Of a DNA stretch of 64,000 nt, positions 33,101 through 44,672 are shown one piece after another (positions within the stretch are counted from its first letter, which is position 1; each line of letters starts with the position of its first letter). The stretch is from Butyriboletus loyo. Taxonomy: Eukaryota; Basidiomycota; Agaricomycetes; Boletales; Boletaceae. The stretch is from assembly GCA_038093515.1 (NCBI GenBank), contig JBBPSI010000011.1, forward strand, positions 1 to 64,000, read 5' to 3'. Under the pieces are notes generated by a model that saw only the letters and a program-made list of their open reading frames with translations, was not told the origin of the DNA and did not search any database. The position numbers were made by a program, and so were the translations under genes.

Positions 33101-35112
33101 ACGGAGGGATGTACGGGAGGACTTTCGCTGAAGAGATGCATGGGTTGGTGTAAGATGACTTGCAGCGGAGGGTGATCGGGGTGGATGTGAGTGTGAGTGT
33201 GAAAACGACTGACTCGAGCTGCTACTCAAACTGGAGGATGGCCGGGACGGTAGATGTCGTTTGTTCCATTCTCGTTCCCGCTCATGGTTTCTCTCTCGCT
33301 CAAGCTCCGAAATTCGATCTCGATCTAGAAAAGGCTAAGGTTTAAGGAGAATGAACTGAGGAAATACTCACAGTCCGCCTGAGAGCCGATTGAGCTGGGC
33401 CTGGAGCTGTGATCATCATCGAAGCTCCGGAGAGATGTAAGGCTGCTTCGTCTTTCCAGTTGTCCGTGGTCCGGTCCGGTGGCACCACTTTGCGACATTA
33501 CGGATTCATGAGAGAATGTTTTTGTACGCGAAGGCGAGCGGAATTCTGGAGAAAGATGACGATGGAATTCTTGTGAATGTCTGCGATGTATCTCCGGGGT
33601 ACTGGACTGTGACGGGAGTCTCGGGCGATTCCACTCCCGTTCGCGCTGGTGGTTGTGCTCCTCTGTTTGGGAACGATGTACCCTATCTTTGGTTAACGAT
33701 GTGAGTCTAGTGTCATGTGTACAAGTAAATCGCTTACCAGTCTTCCCGTTCACGAAAGCACTTTGCACCGAAGCTGTCAGTCAATTCAATGGAATCAGTG
33801 GAAGGGTATGTCCGAACTGCGAGTAAGTGACTTACAATCGTACTCGTAGCTTGTGCATCTGGGCAGAAGATTTGAACCATCCTTGCTTTGTCTGAATGGA
33901 GAGGATGGACGCGAATCAAATGGCATCACGGTGGGTTGTGCGACAATCGGAACCGATGTTGAAACTGCGTTGTGTGAGGACCTGAGGGCTGAGAAGTGTT
34001 GAAGTTGAAGCAATCATACCTTCGTTCTCGGAATTGAGAACGTCGCCCATTGCTCGTTGCATTTCCGAATCTTGTTCAAGGAGATCTACCAACAGATCAA
34101 TCAAACGATTTTATGCATCCTACCTTGAACATACTGGATTGAAATGCCAGCTGGGATGACATTTGGAACGATGGGTGTGGAGTGAAAGTATTGACTGGCG
34201 GAGTTGTGTGGGTTGAGTTAAATTGGGATGATGAAGTAGACGGCCGAGGATGGTGTTGGGAATTAGAGGTGCTTGTAGATGTATCTGATGGCATAAACAC
34301 TGAATGCATGTGAAGAGAGAATGCTCGACAACGTACGGTCGTATAATGCCTCCGGAAGGTTCTGGGCTATGAGTTGTGATTGGGAAGACACGAGTCGCGC
34401 ACGTAGGGAATCAAAAGTGACCGCTGTCGACAATCGAAATGAAGGGTCGGGTCGTCTGTTAGATTCTGGCGCGCGAGGTTTCGGGAGATGCCAGTGTTGT
34501 ATGGGATGACCACGTACTTGGCTTTTCAGCTTCCTCGTCACTCAGACTTCGTCGTGCGGCTCCGCGTGGGCCTCTGTCCCTGCCGACCACCGGGGTGATT
34601 TCCATTGAACTACCATCGAAGCTATTTCTACGGAGACGACCCTTTTGTGGAGTGTCCCCTGGTTCTCTGAGTGCACGGGAGAATATATCCTTCAAGGACT
34701 CGCGGGTGACACTGGAAGTACTGGAACCAAAATGCGTAGGTTCAGCGGCCGAGTCTGCCTCAGATGAAGGCGCTGGGGGAGGAACGTTCCTCGGAGATCG
34801 TGGTTCACGGGCAAGAAGGGCGCGGAGACGAGCTGCTGGAGTCTCTGCTAGAAGGGGAGTGGCGCTGATGGGAGTGGGGAATGCGCTTGGAGTGGGGTCG
34901 GGATTGAGGGACGCGATAGACTTGGGGTGTATACGAGGAGTGGGGAATTCGTCGTCTTCATCTTGTATGGTCGAGAAAAACGAACGTGCCGAGGAAGGAG
35001 CTGGCTGGGGAGTTGTCTCCGGACCATCGTCCGGGATGTGAGGGCTTGGAGTGCGCCTGAACAGTCTGAGACGGGGCCTGAGCAGGGTGGTCGATGATGA
35101 AGGTTCATCCAT
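30167..35112 (-). CDS. Very large Ser/Pro-rich protein with PPGAW motifs and C-terminal membrane segment
   Basis: A chain of about 13 exons reads through as one protein of well over 1,200 aa. It starts at ATG 35112 (MDEPSSSTTLLRPRLRLFRR). The body is disordered, rich in S, P, T and R. Two copies of a TP-x-PPGAW-x-ATP motif (TPKPPGAWAATPLPPK and TPAPPGAWMATPGQ) are followed by RRKGLLKVRFDVAE. After LRELAESLSDTDR an intron (about 30779-30838) joins SEDIELNSSHLEQLEEVSKA, a likely coiled coil, then SAWTRGLLPVTKKSWN, a hydrophobic TM (TTIIYCGVVLQLLFFLAMWR) and a conserved-looking aromatic tail (AEAHRLFYTTYYDPLYPEF, ending GEHAHFEKPT). I do not recognise a named family. The architecture suggests a tail-anchored or single-pass membrane protein with a long cytosolic regulatory region. 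Confidence 0.65.
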
Positions 35113-35266
35113 AACGTCGAGATCAGCGTCGCGAACTGCCACGGCCGTGCGAGCCGTCCTAGGCGACCTCGAGCTCAACAGGCTCAATCCACGTTTTGTC
35201 TTTCTTAATCAGGATGGTGGCTCAACCAGCCATTCATTGCCGTCCATAGCGTTTCAATCGACCGTT

Positions 35267-36960
35267 ATGGTCCTCACTCGACGTTCGAGCAGCAATGATT
35301 CCCTCACTCTCAACAATGCATGCACCACCGACGAGAACAATCCCAACGAGTCGGATCTACCCAACAGTGACAAACGTCCACCAGACGGTGGTTTGGTTGC
35401 TTGGTTAACCGTATTCGGTGCGCAAGTATCTCTTAGCCGTCGCGCTTTCTGATCCAATTTAGCGGCCCCGAGGTAGGAGATCAAGTTTGCGACTGATGTG
35501 ACCCTCACTCTCGATCCCCGCGGACTCCTTTCAAGGCATGTTTCTTATTCTTCCGATGGTATAGTCTCTCACTCTCATGTAGCCTATTACTCTCAGCATC
35601 ACTTGTCCAATGTCTCGTCATCTACAGTTTCGCAAGTTTGCTCTTCCATATCACGTTAACCTCTCTGACCACGTTGCATTGTAATTGGATAGGAAGCACG
35701 ACTTCATCCTTTATCTTTTCTGGTGGGCTCTTTTTTTTGGATGGCTTTATGATAGGGGATACGTGTACGTCCACTTTTCCCCTCTGACTCCCATATTCGC
35801 ATGTTCCACACCTATAAGCCACTTGTTTCGATAAGTGACTGCAGCCTACAAACAACACCTCTCTTCATACTCTCCTTAACGCGACCAAATCAATTTGATC
35901 AGGTGTGTATTCATCGTGGTAGCGCTTCGAATATAACATGACTCTTTTAAGTTTTTTTTTTGTGCCATGGGTTGGGCTCGGGAATAGCTACAAGCATGGG
36001 TTTCGTACCCTCGCTTGCTGTGTGCTGTCTTATCACTTCAAACTTCAAGAAAAGGTGCTCCATTGCGATGTCCATGTAACTAGTGGGACGCCAATTGTTG
36101 TTGATTGGTTGCCCCCTTGTGTGAACTAGGTCATTTTGTCCAAAGACGCAGGTTGCACTATTTTGAACTACTGGGGACGTCCTCCACTCCGTACATATCT
36201 GCTTCTGTCGGGTAGGCCGTGAACGACGATATTCCTTCCCTCTCCAAGCTGTTTCTTGTTGGCGCCGGGTCGGTTTTCCCCATCCAGCTTGATTCGCCCG
36301 TGCATGGACTGGGCGGGGAATTCTTTTTCTACACTGTTCGGTATATTCGTGTGATGCATGCTTTGTGTTAACCTCTACCTTAGATCGTTATCCTCATTGG
36401 AGGCAATTTCATTGGTCGTCCCACCGCTGGTTTCATTGCCGCACGTTGTGGTATCTTGAATACACTCATTGAGCCAGGACTACTTTGAGTTCTAGCGTCA
36501 TCATCTTTGCGACGATGACCGTCTCCACCTGCGCAGGACTGGCAAGTATAGGGGTTTTCTTCAGGGAGTTTGTCAGTGGGCCTCTCTTTTCTCTTGGTTG
36601 CATGTCAATAACAAGCGAATCCAGGCGTGGCTCTTGCCTCTCCACTTATCGTGCTCCTGACCTATCCGAGCTTGGGTAAGTCGCATCGTCCCGCCAAGAG
36701 TCATAACCTCCTACCTCGTATCCTCTCTCACAATGGCACGTGTAGGCATTTCGCTCTTCATGATAGGTGCGTAACAAAAGACTTTGCGTCTTACTTCTCA
36801 CACATGGGGCCATGGGACTGGGAAGCTTGATAGGTGAGTTCCTTGACAACCAATGTATCCAAGCCATGACCTCGTGCATGTGCCCGGTAGCTCCTCTCGC
36901 ATGTGCACTTCTAGGATCAGACCACGTATGGAGACCCGCGGTACTTTGTAGGGCGAGTTC
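35267..36960 (+). pseudogene. Monocarboxylate-transporter-like (MCH) MFS pseudogene
   Basis: It begins like an intact MCT-type carrier: ATG 35267, then KRPPDGGLVAWLTVFGA, the family's opening motif. After that, transporter segments appear in clashing frames: NWIGSTTSSFIFSGGLFFLD (35683), GLGSGIATSMGFVPSLAV (35970), then SYHFK one frame over, KKRCSIAMSM back in the first, TSGTPI shifted again, IVILIGGNFIGRPTAGFIAA (36384) with an in-frame stop, and SSVIIFATMTVSTCAGL (36488) in another frame. Frame changes inside the contiguous conserved block GFVPSLAV-SHYFK-RRRALAMGI-TSGTPIGG cannot be introns, so the gene is broken. In intact relatives this is a twelve-helix monocarboxylate or riboflavin-type transporter of the plasma membrane. 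Confidence 0.75.
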
Positions 36961-37402
36961 ATGAAGGGTACTTGCTACTGTCTCGCCCCTTATCTTTTCT
37001 CACAGTATTTTTGTGTCGCAAGCACTGTTATCTTTGTAACCTTGCAATTTATCCTGCTCCACAAGAACCAAATAGCGTCCGTAGGCTGCCTAGGTACTTT
37101 CATCCCCATGTAGAACGAGTGGATGTCGGATGATACCTAGATGAGTAGAATTGTACGGTAAATCATGTATGTGGTAGCGACGAATTACCAACGTACAGCC
37201 TTCCGGTCCGGCTGTGCATTCCTTAAACTTTCTGACTGACTCGACCTTGAGCTACATCTTGTCCGTCCAGATATACACGGAAATCGGTCCAGTGTCTCCA
37301 CAAAAACTGACGTTATATTCTCCTTCAATGGATGGTTATTGTTACAATGAAACATCACAATGGCAAGTGGACTTTTGCTCGTAAATTCCGACGAATAATC
37401 AT
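36961..37402. other. Intergenic region after the MCT pseudogene
   Basis: 442 bp between the decayed transporter and the stop of the DM9 gene. No coding exon, RNA gene or repeat was recognised. Confidence 0.4.
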
Positions 37403-38790
37403 TCAGGCATAGCACAAGACAGCGTATTCCTAGAAAATACACCAATGAGGCGCAGGTTCGTTGCAGCAGCGAGTCGAAATTTTACCTTCACTTTCTTCTC
37501 CGTATCGTCGTAGGGAATGAAACAACCGTCTCCGTATATTTCACAAGCTTTGCCTGGGTGCACTGCGCCGTGGTAGGGAGCCTGGGCAATGTAGATAGGG
37601 GCACCGTCTGGCTCCCTCCCACCTTCAACGGGTCGAGCACGGAGGGCTTCGAGATTGATCTGACCAGAGCAAGGCACCCACCTGATGGCGCGAGAGTTGC
37701 CGACAAGGATCTCGTATTTGTCAATCTGCAAGACGAGTTCGATGACATAAATCGGCAATGTGCTTAACCACCTACGTGGATCTCGTCTTTCTTGAACCCG
37801 ATCACTGCCCCTTTCTTGAAGACGCTGGAAGCTTTGCCGACGACTGAGCAAGGCACAAGTTAGGGAGTGTTCCCAAATCGTCAGAGTCAGACTCACTGAT
37901 TCCGCTCTGGTAACCGTACGAACATCAGCGGCTGAATTAACAACAGGGTGACGTGTGCGAACCTCGTGGTAAGCACGGCAGATGTAAAGGGGTTGTCCGC
38001 GTTCTTCTCCGCCTTGGATGGCGTCGCGGGGAATAGACCTTCCCTCATTCCAAATCCAAGCAATCGGCGCGTTGTGCTGTCCTGCCCTCCATTGTTGGGT
38101 ACGAGTCTGCGAATCTTGGACCCAATTGTCTGCAGACCAAGTGTGTGCCTTTTTCTATGAAACAATAAATCCCCAAGGATGAGCTAGGACGGCGAACTAA
38201 ATGTCACTCCTACCTCCTCCACATTGTTTTGGTGGCTCTTGTAGGCATAAATGCCCGCACCGAGCGCTGCGACACCCGCAAGGATACCTCCACCAACCTA
38301 TCAAAGATTGGATTACCGACCAAGGGGGCAGATCTTGGAAGTACCTCAAGTTCCTTCTTGTGCTTGTCGTCTATGTCGTACCAATGCTTCTCCTTCTGCT
38401 CTTGCAGGGGCTGCTGCACAGCAGAGGCTTGGTACGACCGCTCGTCGGTTTCCCGTCGTTGCTGCCCACGATCAGGAGGAGCATCGCAAGGATTGCAGTC
38501 ACCGCCCCACTTTTCCTCGCGATGGTGCTGATGGTGATGTTCTCCTTGGAGGCGTCCCCAGAGGGCGGGAGTCACTGGAGGTGTCCAATCGCCCTGTTTC
38601 TTGTGAACGAGAGCAGAATTGCTGGACTTCCGGAGGACTTACCTGGGAGCGGTGGGGTTGGATGATCTTGTACTCGCACCCTAGATCCTGGTGATCAGAA
38701 CAAACTAGACCGGTGGCAGGAATGTCTACCTTCGAATTCGACAACGTCGCCAAAATTGTATTGTTCACCGGGTTGCCATTGCGGAGCCAT
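37403..38790 (-). CDS. CBM5/12-like and DM9 (DUF3421) repeat protein
   Basis: The N-terminus from ATG 38790 (MAPQWQPGEQYNFGDVVEFE, then YKIIQPHRSQ, GDWTPPVTPALWGRL) has the aromatic layout of a carbohydrate-binding module family 5/12 (chitin-binding) domain. A charged His-rich linker (GEHHHQHHREEKWGGD) follows, then a Gly/Ala hydrophobic segment (GGGILAGVAALGAGIYAYKS). The C-terminal half contains two DM9 repeats: PLYICRAYHE...VGKASSVFKKGAVIGFKK...YEILVGNSRAIRWVP and PIYIAQAPYHGAVHPGKACE, ending EYAVLCYA. DM9 repeats bind mannose-type glycans in animal lectins. No signal peptide is present, so an intracellular or membrane-facing lectin is possible. Roughly seven short introns. It is divergent from PMI. 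Confidence 0.8.
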
Positions 38791-39291
38791 GGTGCGACTA
38801 TGAGTGCGAGAGTAGACTGTGGTCCCGAGGACGGACGGGCTCGTCTGGAGGGGTTTATATACTTACATACGATGGCGATGCTTAGATGACAAGATCGATA
38901 CAAGTACCGCTTTCGTTCTTTACGTCCCACTGTTTTTTGAGGGTGTTGGTAATACTAGACCCAGAATGATTATCTCATATCGACGATTATCTGATCCAAC
39001 GAGGCGCGAACGAGGCCAGCGGAGTGATGGTGCCGTCGCCGCCACCGGTTGCGGTCACGGTGGAGTTGTAATAGTGGGTTAGCCACAAACCAGCAAGTTT
39101 CACCGCAGAGCAGATGTCGGTTACCGTGTACGAGATGGGCAGTCCTAAGGTGTTGATTGAGTCGGATCCTGGGTCGGATTGGCAGTGACAGCTTCGACGT
39201 GGCACAGTCTCACCCTCTCACCCAAGCAGAAGTAATGGGAGTCGAGCAGCCTACGGCCAAGATCGATCCCCATCAGCTTCGGTTCCACCGA
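38791..39291. promoter_or_regulatory. Divergent promoter region, DM9 protein / PMI
   Basis: About 500 bp upstream of both genes. A possible longer PMI start at 39236 would shorten it. No recognised motif. Confidence 0.4.
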
Positions 39292-40682
39292 ATGACGATG
39301 AACAGCACCAGTACTGAAGCGGTCTTCCGTATCGCTCCAACGTTACAGAAATATGACTGGGGAAAGATTGGAAGCCAGTCCAAAGTCGCCGAACTTGCTG
39401 CAGGGGCAGACATCGGCTTCGTACCCGACAATTCGGCTCCCTACGCGGAGGCAAGTCGCTGATGGTCATTGCATACCAATGACTGACTGACTTTCTCCAG
39501 CTGTGGATGGGCACGCATGTTAAATCACCTTCAGGGGTAGTCGGCTCGAGCTCGAATCTCCCGAACGTTTTGGCTGCGAACCCACGTTTAATCGGAAGTG
39601 AGGTTTCAAAAAGATTCCCTACCTCTCGGGGAAACCTTCCCTTCCTCTTCAAGGTCCTCTCCATCAACAAGGCGCTGAGTATTCAAACACACCCCGACAA
39701 GAAGACTGCGGAGGAGCTGCATGCGAGGCAGCCAACAGTTTATACAGGTGAGGTGCCTGCTCCTGGAGATGCCCCGATCTCATTCGATTCAAGATGACAA
39801 TCATAAGCCCGAAATGGCGATCGCGCTGACGGACTTCAGAGGCCTGTGCGGATTCTTGCCCATCCCAGACATCAGAATATACCTCAGGAGTGTGCCAGAG
39901 CTTCGCGCACTAGTTTCAGAAAAAATCGCGGATCGCTTTATCTCAGCCGAGGGACCAGAGGAGCGAGAACAACTGCAGAATATCTTTTCAGCCCTCATGC
40001 GAGCCGATCCGAACGCGGTCAATGTCCAGCTTTCACGTTTGGTGGCGCGTTACAATGCTGAAAACGATCGGAGTGACGTCGAGGACCTTGTCCTTAGCCT
40101 GAACGAACAATATCCGGGAGACATTGGAGTGTTCTGCCCCTTCATGCTGAACTACGTCAAGCTGGAGGCTGGACAAGCGATTTTTCTCGGCGCGGGAGAA
40201 CCACATGCATATATCTCTGGAGGTAGGATTTTTCTGTGAAATCCCGCAGGCGTCAGCGTTCACCACAGCGATCAGATATCATGGAGTGTATGGCCAACTC
40301 GGATAACGTCATCCGAGCAGGTCTCACTCCAAAACCAAAGGACATCCCCAATCTCCTCGCTGGTCTGACCTACAAGGCTGCTCCTTGGTCCAACCATGTG
40401 GTCCAGCCATCCACAAGTTCGAATTCAGCTACCGTGATTTATGATCCCCCTGTCCAAGACTTCACAGTCCTTGCATTAAACCTAGTGCAAGGAGGTTCGG
40501 AGTCCCAAAGTGCAATTAATGGGCCATCGATTATCATCGCTACTGAGGGGGCTGGCTTCATCAAATGGGACAGTAAATCTCTGGCACTCAAACCAGGCAA
40601 TGTTGTTTTTGTAGGGGCCAACGTCCCTGTTTCTTTTAGCGCTCTTGAAAGGTTGATGGTATTTAGAGCCTACGTCGACTGA
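39292..40682 (+). CDS. PMI40: Mannose-6-phosphate isomerase (type I PMI)
   Basis: A cytosolic zinc enzyme interconverting fructose-6-P and mannose-6-P for GDP-mannose and cell-wall synthesis. Conserved blocks are VFRIAPTLQKYDWGKIGSQS, APYAELWMGTH, LPFLFKVLSINKALSIQTHP (catalytic cupin region), DDNHKPEMAIALTDF, FCPFMLNYVKLEAGQAIFLG, AGEPHAYISG, DIMECMANSDNVIRAGLTPK and a C-terminal cupin ending FRAYVD. Zinc ligands are visible in QTHPDKK, NHKPEMA and EPHAYI. Introns: about 39452-39500, 39749-39795 and about 40224-40269. The first uses a GC donor (GAG|GCAAGT) because no GT donor gives the right frame. The start could be ATG 39236 or 39292; 39292 fits usual homologue length better. 3' convergent with GT61. 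Confidence 0.95.
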
Positions 40683-40922
40683 GTAGACTATGCGGCCAGG
40701 GCGCTGGAGAAAGATTCGGATGTTGTATATTTTTGTTGTTAGAATGTTACGTAGTGAGTGTCGTAAAAAGATTGACCAAGAGGCAATGTTCATGCCCAGA
40801 ATGAAAGGACCACTGTAGATATCGCAAACAACTGCGAGCCCTGTAAGTACGTAGATAACCAACCTGAGAGAAACGAAGAACCACCATCACACAATGGTTC
40901 AAGTAAACCAAGTACGACATCA

Positions 40923-42780
40923 TCATATTTCTCCCGCAACTCGCTTCTCAATGATACTGGCGATAATGGGACCGTAGACCGGTATTGTCTCACCCTGAAA
41001 TCCCTCCGGATACTTCACGCTAGGTGTATTCTCCATGAAATAACTAGAGAAAGTTCCTTAGTGGTGTCTGACGTGCCGAACAAGACACACTCACGTATCA
41101 TTCCAAACGCCGAAATACCTCATCCCTAATGCGCGTGTTGTCCATTCGTAATCATGAGCAAAGCCTCCTGGGTACAGCATTTCAATTACAGCAGACACAT
41201 TGGTGCCTGGCATCAAAATGAGGTGTGAGAGGCCATTCCCGTGTACTCCAAGTAAAATCTATGCGTCCATGTCAGCTGCAGAACTGTGGTGTGTTGCGAG
41301 GAGCGAACTCACTGTTGTGCGTGCCGCAAGTCGAATTTGATCGTCTTTTGTCATTTTCTCGGCCCTCACCACGTTCAGCTCCCATCGTTTACCTGTACCA
41401 CCACCTGTATGCACCATGCTCATTATCTCTACATTCTTCCTCCGTACAAGGGCCTCCAGATTCTCGACCAGTGCCTCGTGGTCTTCAGGGATCAAGTGAC
41501 GCCGGGTATCTTGACGAGAGATGTAAGTAATCACAATTCTTTCAGTCTCTTCGAAGTCGGGCGGTGGTGAAGTCAGTGAATTATCATCCAGTGCGCGATC
41601 CCAGAAAGAACCCTCCTTGCCATCCATTTTCACACCTGCGAAACGCCAAACAGCATGTTTGATCGGTCTCCACCACGAACCATGTTTATCCAACTTTGAA
41701 TGAGCAATCAGAGTGTCAACCGATTCACTAGCGGTACGCTGATTCTGCAAGCCGCATGATTTGCCTCTGAAAGCTGCCGACCGATCCGCGAGCAAAAGGT
41801 AAGGAAAGTGCCAAGCGCGATGATCACCCGAGTCGATGCTAGCGGACGTGGCAACTACGCGATCATTCCAGTCGACATCGACTTCTACGGTTAAAGATGG
41901 AAAAGCAGCCCGCAGGAAATAGCTGTTGAATCCTGGAGCGTCTCGCCACCCTACGTTTGACGAGTGAGGAAAGATGGCACGGTGAATCGGGGGAGGGGGT
42001 CCAGGATGCACTGAGCCTGTCCAGAACGACCAAGTTCCAAGGAGAAGCTCAGCGCAGAAGTGATAGTAGTGTGCTAGAACTGGATCATCATCAGCTCAGA
42101 CGAAAGCCAACCTAAGTGCGAACGTACATTGCGATGGATCATTGAACAGGAGCTGGTAATCAAATAGACATTTAGCGAATTACATCAATTGTTTGCGGGC
42201 TTCAACTAACCGTATTGCCCTCGACTGACCAGACTCTACGAGTTGAGGCATGGTTTCCCCACCGCTGAAGTGCTTCCTCGGGACTTACGATATCTATGTC
42301 CCATGGGGTAGGCTCGCGAAGTGCGATATTCTCTGGGGAGTTTTCTGCAGGGAGACCGGTCGATGTCATGTACCTGATGTCGGGGAACGAATGTGGAGAA
42401 GAAGTCAAGATCAGAAGGGTACCATTTGCCATGTAGATGTCACGGAACAACGTCCATCCAGGAACATGTTCTACCATGGTGGTTTCTGGTAGCGATGACA
42501 GCCGCGAAAAATCCGTGTTTCTGAATGTGGTGCTCTGCCCCACCAATTCGTTACTCGATTCTGGTGGAACAGCAACAAGTAATTCACTGATTTCTTGGTT
42601 ATTCTGTGTTGGGAATTCATGAACGAGAGGTTCATCGTTGGCTTGAACGTGGAACCCAGTAGTTTTTACGATGGATTGCGAAGTCAGGGGTCCCAAAGAT
42701 GTGAAAAAGTGCATGGAGAAGGCACCAATGAGGATGAGAACCGCATCGCGTCGGGAGAGTGCACGAATGAGTGGAGGCAT
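40923..42780 (-). CDS. Glycosyltransferase family 61 (DUF563) protein
   Basis: A Golgi type-II membrane glycosyltransferase related to EOGT and plant GT61 xylosyl/arabinosyltransferases; donor and acceptor in fungi are unknown. ATG 42780 opens MPPLIRALSRRDAVLILIGA with a hydrophobic signal anchor. Then EGNTVS, the block HYYHFCAELLLGTWSFW, GWRDAPGFNSYFLRAAFPSL and ERIVITYISRQDTRRHLIPE. Late exons carry the family motif ILLGVHGNGLSHLILMPG, then YPGGFAHDYEWTTRALGMRY, FGVWND and the C-terminus YFMENTPSVKYPEGFQGE ending VAGEI at 40923. About four introns. The upstream frame open to 42849 begins with GTG, so 42780 is preferred. Confidence 0.9.
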
Positions 42781-43467
42781 GAGACCAGGTGAGAATACCC
42801 TCGGCAAGAAGTACTGACGGACACGGTTCGTAGCGCTACATACTGACACCGTTGGCAGGAAGACTCCGAAGTCCAGAGTTTATCTCCGAAAATAGTACGC
42901 GGTCCCGGGAATCACCGCACTCAATCTAAAGTGCTTGTCCACATTCCTTGAAGACCAGATTATGGAATGGGATGGGATGGTTGGACAAACGGCGAGCACA
43001 CGACGCGTCAAGTTCCAAGAATCCAAGTTCGTCGTTGATGCATCTGATGGCATGATGTGTTGACGCCGTAATTAATGTGAATGAGCTGGCGGGGTTATGT
43101 AATCGTGTAGTCGGTGAGTATTTACTTTTGTTTATTGCGGAGGATGATGATATTTATTTGGCCATGGCAAACAAATCTTGAATGCACTACAAAGTTGCTA
43201 CAAAGTTGCTACAAAGTTGCTGCAAAGCCCCTGAAATTCAAAAGTGACGCTAAATTGATTGATTCATAGGTCTGCAAAGTTTCTCAATCATATGATGAGG
43301 TTTGGATCATTCAGTGGGTTTTTGGACAGTTGTCCGCAGGACCCCGTCAACTCATCGTCCCTCGGCCACACAGACGGATTTTACCTAAGCAATGTAGTTG
43401 GCCAACCCTCACCTTTCCTGTTCCCCAGCGTAGTCGGGCCAATCATACTTACTGTTTACTGTCTACT
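42781..43467. promoter_or_regulatory. Divergent intergenic region GT61 / PPT1 with small tandem repeat
   Basis: 687 bp between divergent starts. It is AT-rich from 43040 to 43270 and holds a short tandem repeat at 43187-43221. It should contain both promoters. No coding exon. Confidence 0.45.
43187..43221. repeat. 11-bp tandem repeat, about three copies
   Basis: Three direct copies of CTACAAAGTTG with a degenerate further copy (CTGCAAAG) following. Likely a strain-variable minisatellite; a role as protein-binding sites for the flanking promoters is possible but unproven. Confidence 0.8.
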
Positions 43468-44547
43468 ATGCTCCCCTTGGTCAGCTTATGTCTGGCACTG
43501 ACCAGCCTCGTCTACGCTGCTGCCATCAACGACGTTCGACCTCTAGTAGTATGGCATGGTCTAGGTGATACATTTGCATCGCCCGGTATGGTCCAATTTG
43601 AAAGCGAAGTGATGAAGATGCACCCTGGGATCTTCGTCCACTCCGTCTACATCCACCAGGACGCAGGCGCAGATCAACGGGCCGGATTCGTGAGTGATGT
43701 ATCTACCAAAGACGCCTTATTTACTGAGGGACCCTCCAGTATGGGAATGTCGATCAACAACTCGCCATTGTCGCTGAGCAACTCACCTCGATTCCAGAGC
43801 TTAGCAGAGGGTTTGATGCCATCGGGTTTTCTCAAGGGGGCCAGTTCCTGCGCGCATATGTGGAGCGAAATAACACACCGCCCGTGCACAATCTCATTAC
43901 TTTCGGATCACAACACATGGGCATCTCTGACCTGCCACTGTGCCGTCCCTTTGATCTGCTGTGTCAGGTCGCTCGCCGTGCCGCAAAGACTGGGATTTAT
44001 AGTGAATGGGCACAGGAGCACTTGGTACAGGTTGGACGAATTAATGCTTCACTCTATTCCTCATGAAACTCAGTCATAAGCCCGACAGGCACAATACTTT
44101 AGGGATCCAACGCAATTGCCATTGTATCTGTCGTCAGGCAGTTTCCTCGCTGACATTAACAACGAGGTTCTACTTCCGTCTGCGAGAAAGCAAGCCTATG
44201 TTGAGAATCTTACCTCACTACAACACCTTATCCTCGTCCTCTTTGCGGAAGATGAGACCGTGGTCCCTAAGGAGAGTGCATGGTTTGGGTCCGATGCTCC
44301 GCCAGAAGACAATTTGCACTACATGCCCAATCGTTTTCCAGAGCAGGAGCGCCTTGGACCACACGTTGAGGAGAAGGCTATCGTGCCCATGAAGCTCCAC
44401 CCATTGTACACAGAGGACTGGATTGGTCTGCGAACCCTCGATGAACGAGGTGCTGTATTTTTGGTTACTTGCCCGGGGAGACACATGCAGTTGACGGGAT
44501 GCTGGGAGAATCTGGCTGAGAAATGGATCGGGGGTGCTATAGTATGA
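43468..44547 (+). CDS. Palmitoyl-protein thioesterase (PPT1 family)
   Basis: A secreted or vacuolar/lysosomal alpha/beta hydrolase removing palmitate from cysteines of proteins during degradation. ATG 43468 opens a signal peptide (MLPLVSLCLALTSLVYAAA) followed by DVRPLVVWHGLGDTFASPGM, the family's first block. An intron (about 43691-43738) joins RAGF to YGNVDQQLAIVAEQLTSIPE. The nucleophile elbow is GFDAIGFSQGGQFLRAYVER (Ser in G-F-S-Q-G). Then NLITFGSQHMGISDLP, the catalytic Asp in FAEDETVVPKESAWFG and the catalytic His in GRHMQLT, ending KWIGGAIV at 44547. A further intron near 44030-44088 precedes AQYFRDPTQLPLYL. Baker's yeast lacks PPT1 but many basidiomycetes keep it. Confidence 0.95.
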
Positions 44548-44672
44548 GGGCTGTTTCGGGTCCCGTTGCGCTTATTAGTCATATGTCACACTTGTCACAC
44601 TTCACACTCTTGGTGAAGTTGCTCTCTCGCTCTATCGTTCCCGTATCACCTTTTCATCATTGTGTGGATAAC

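Noticed and set aside
42781..42849. Longer GT61 start at 42849
   Set aside because: It begins with GTG; the ATG at 42780 directly precedes the signal anchor.
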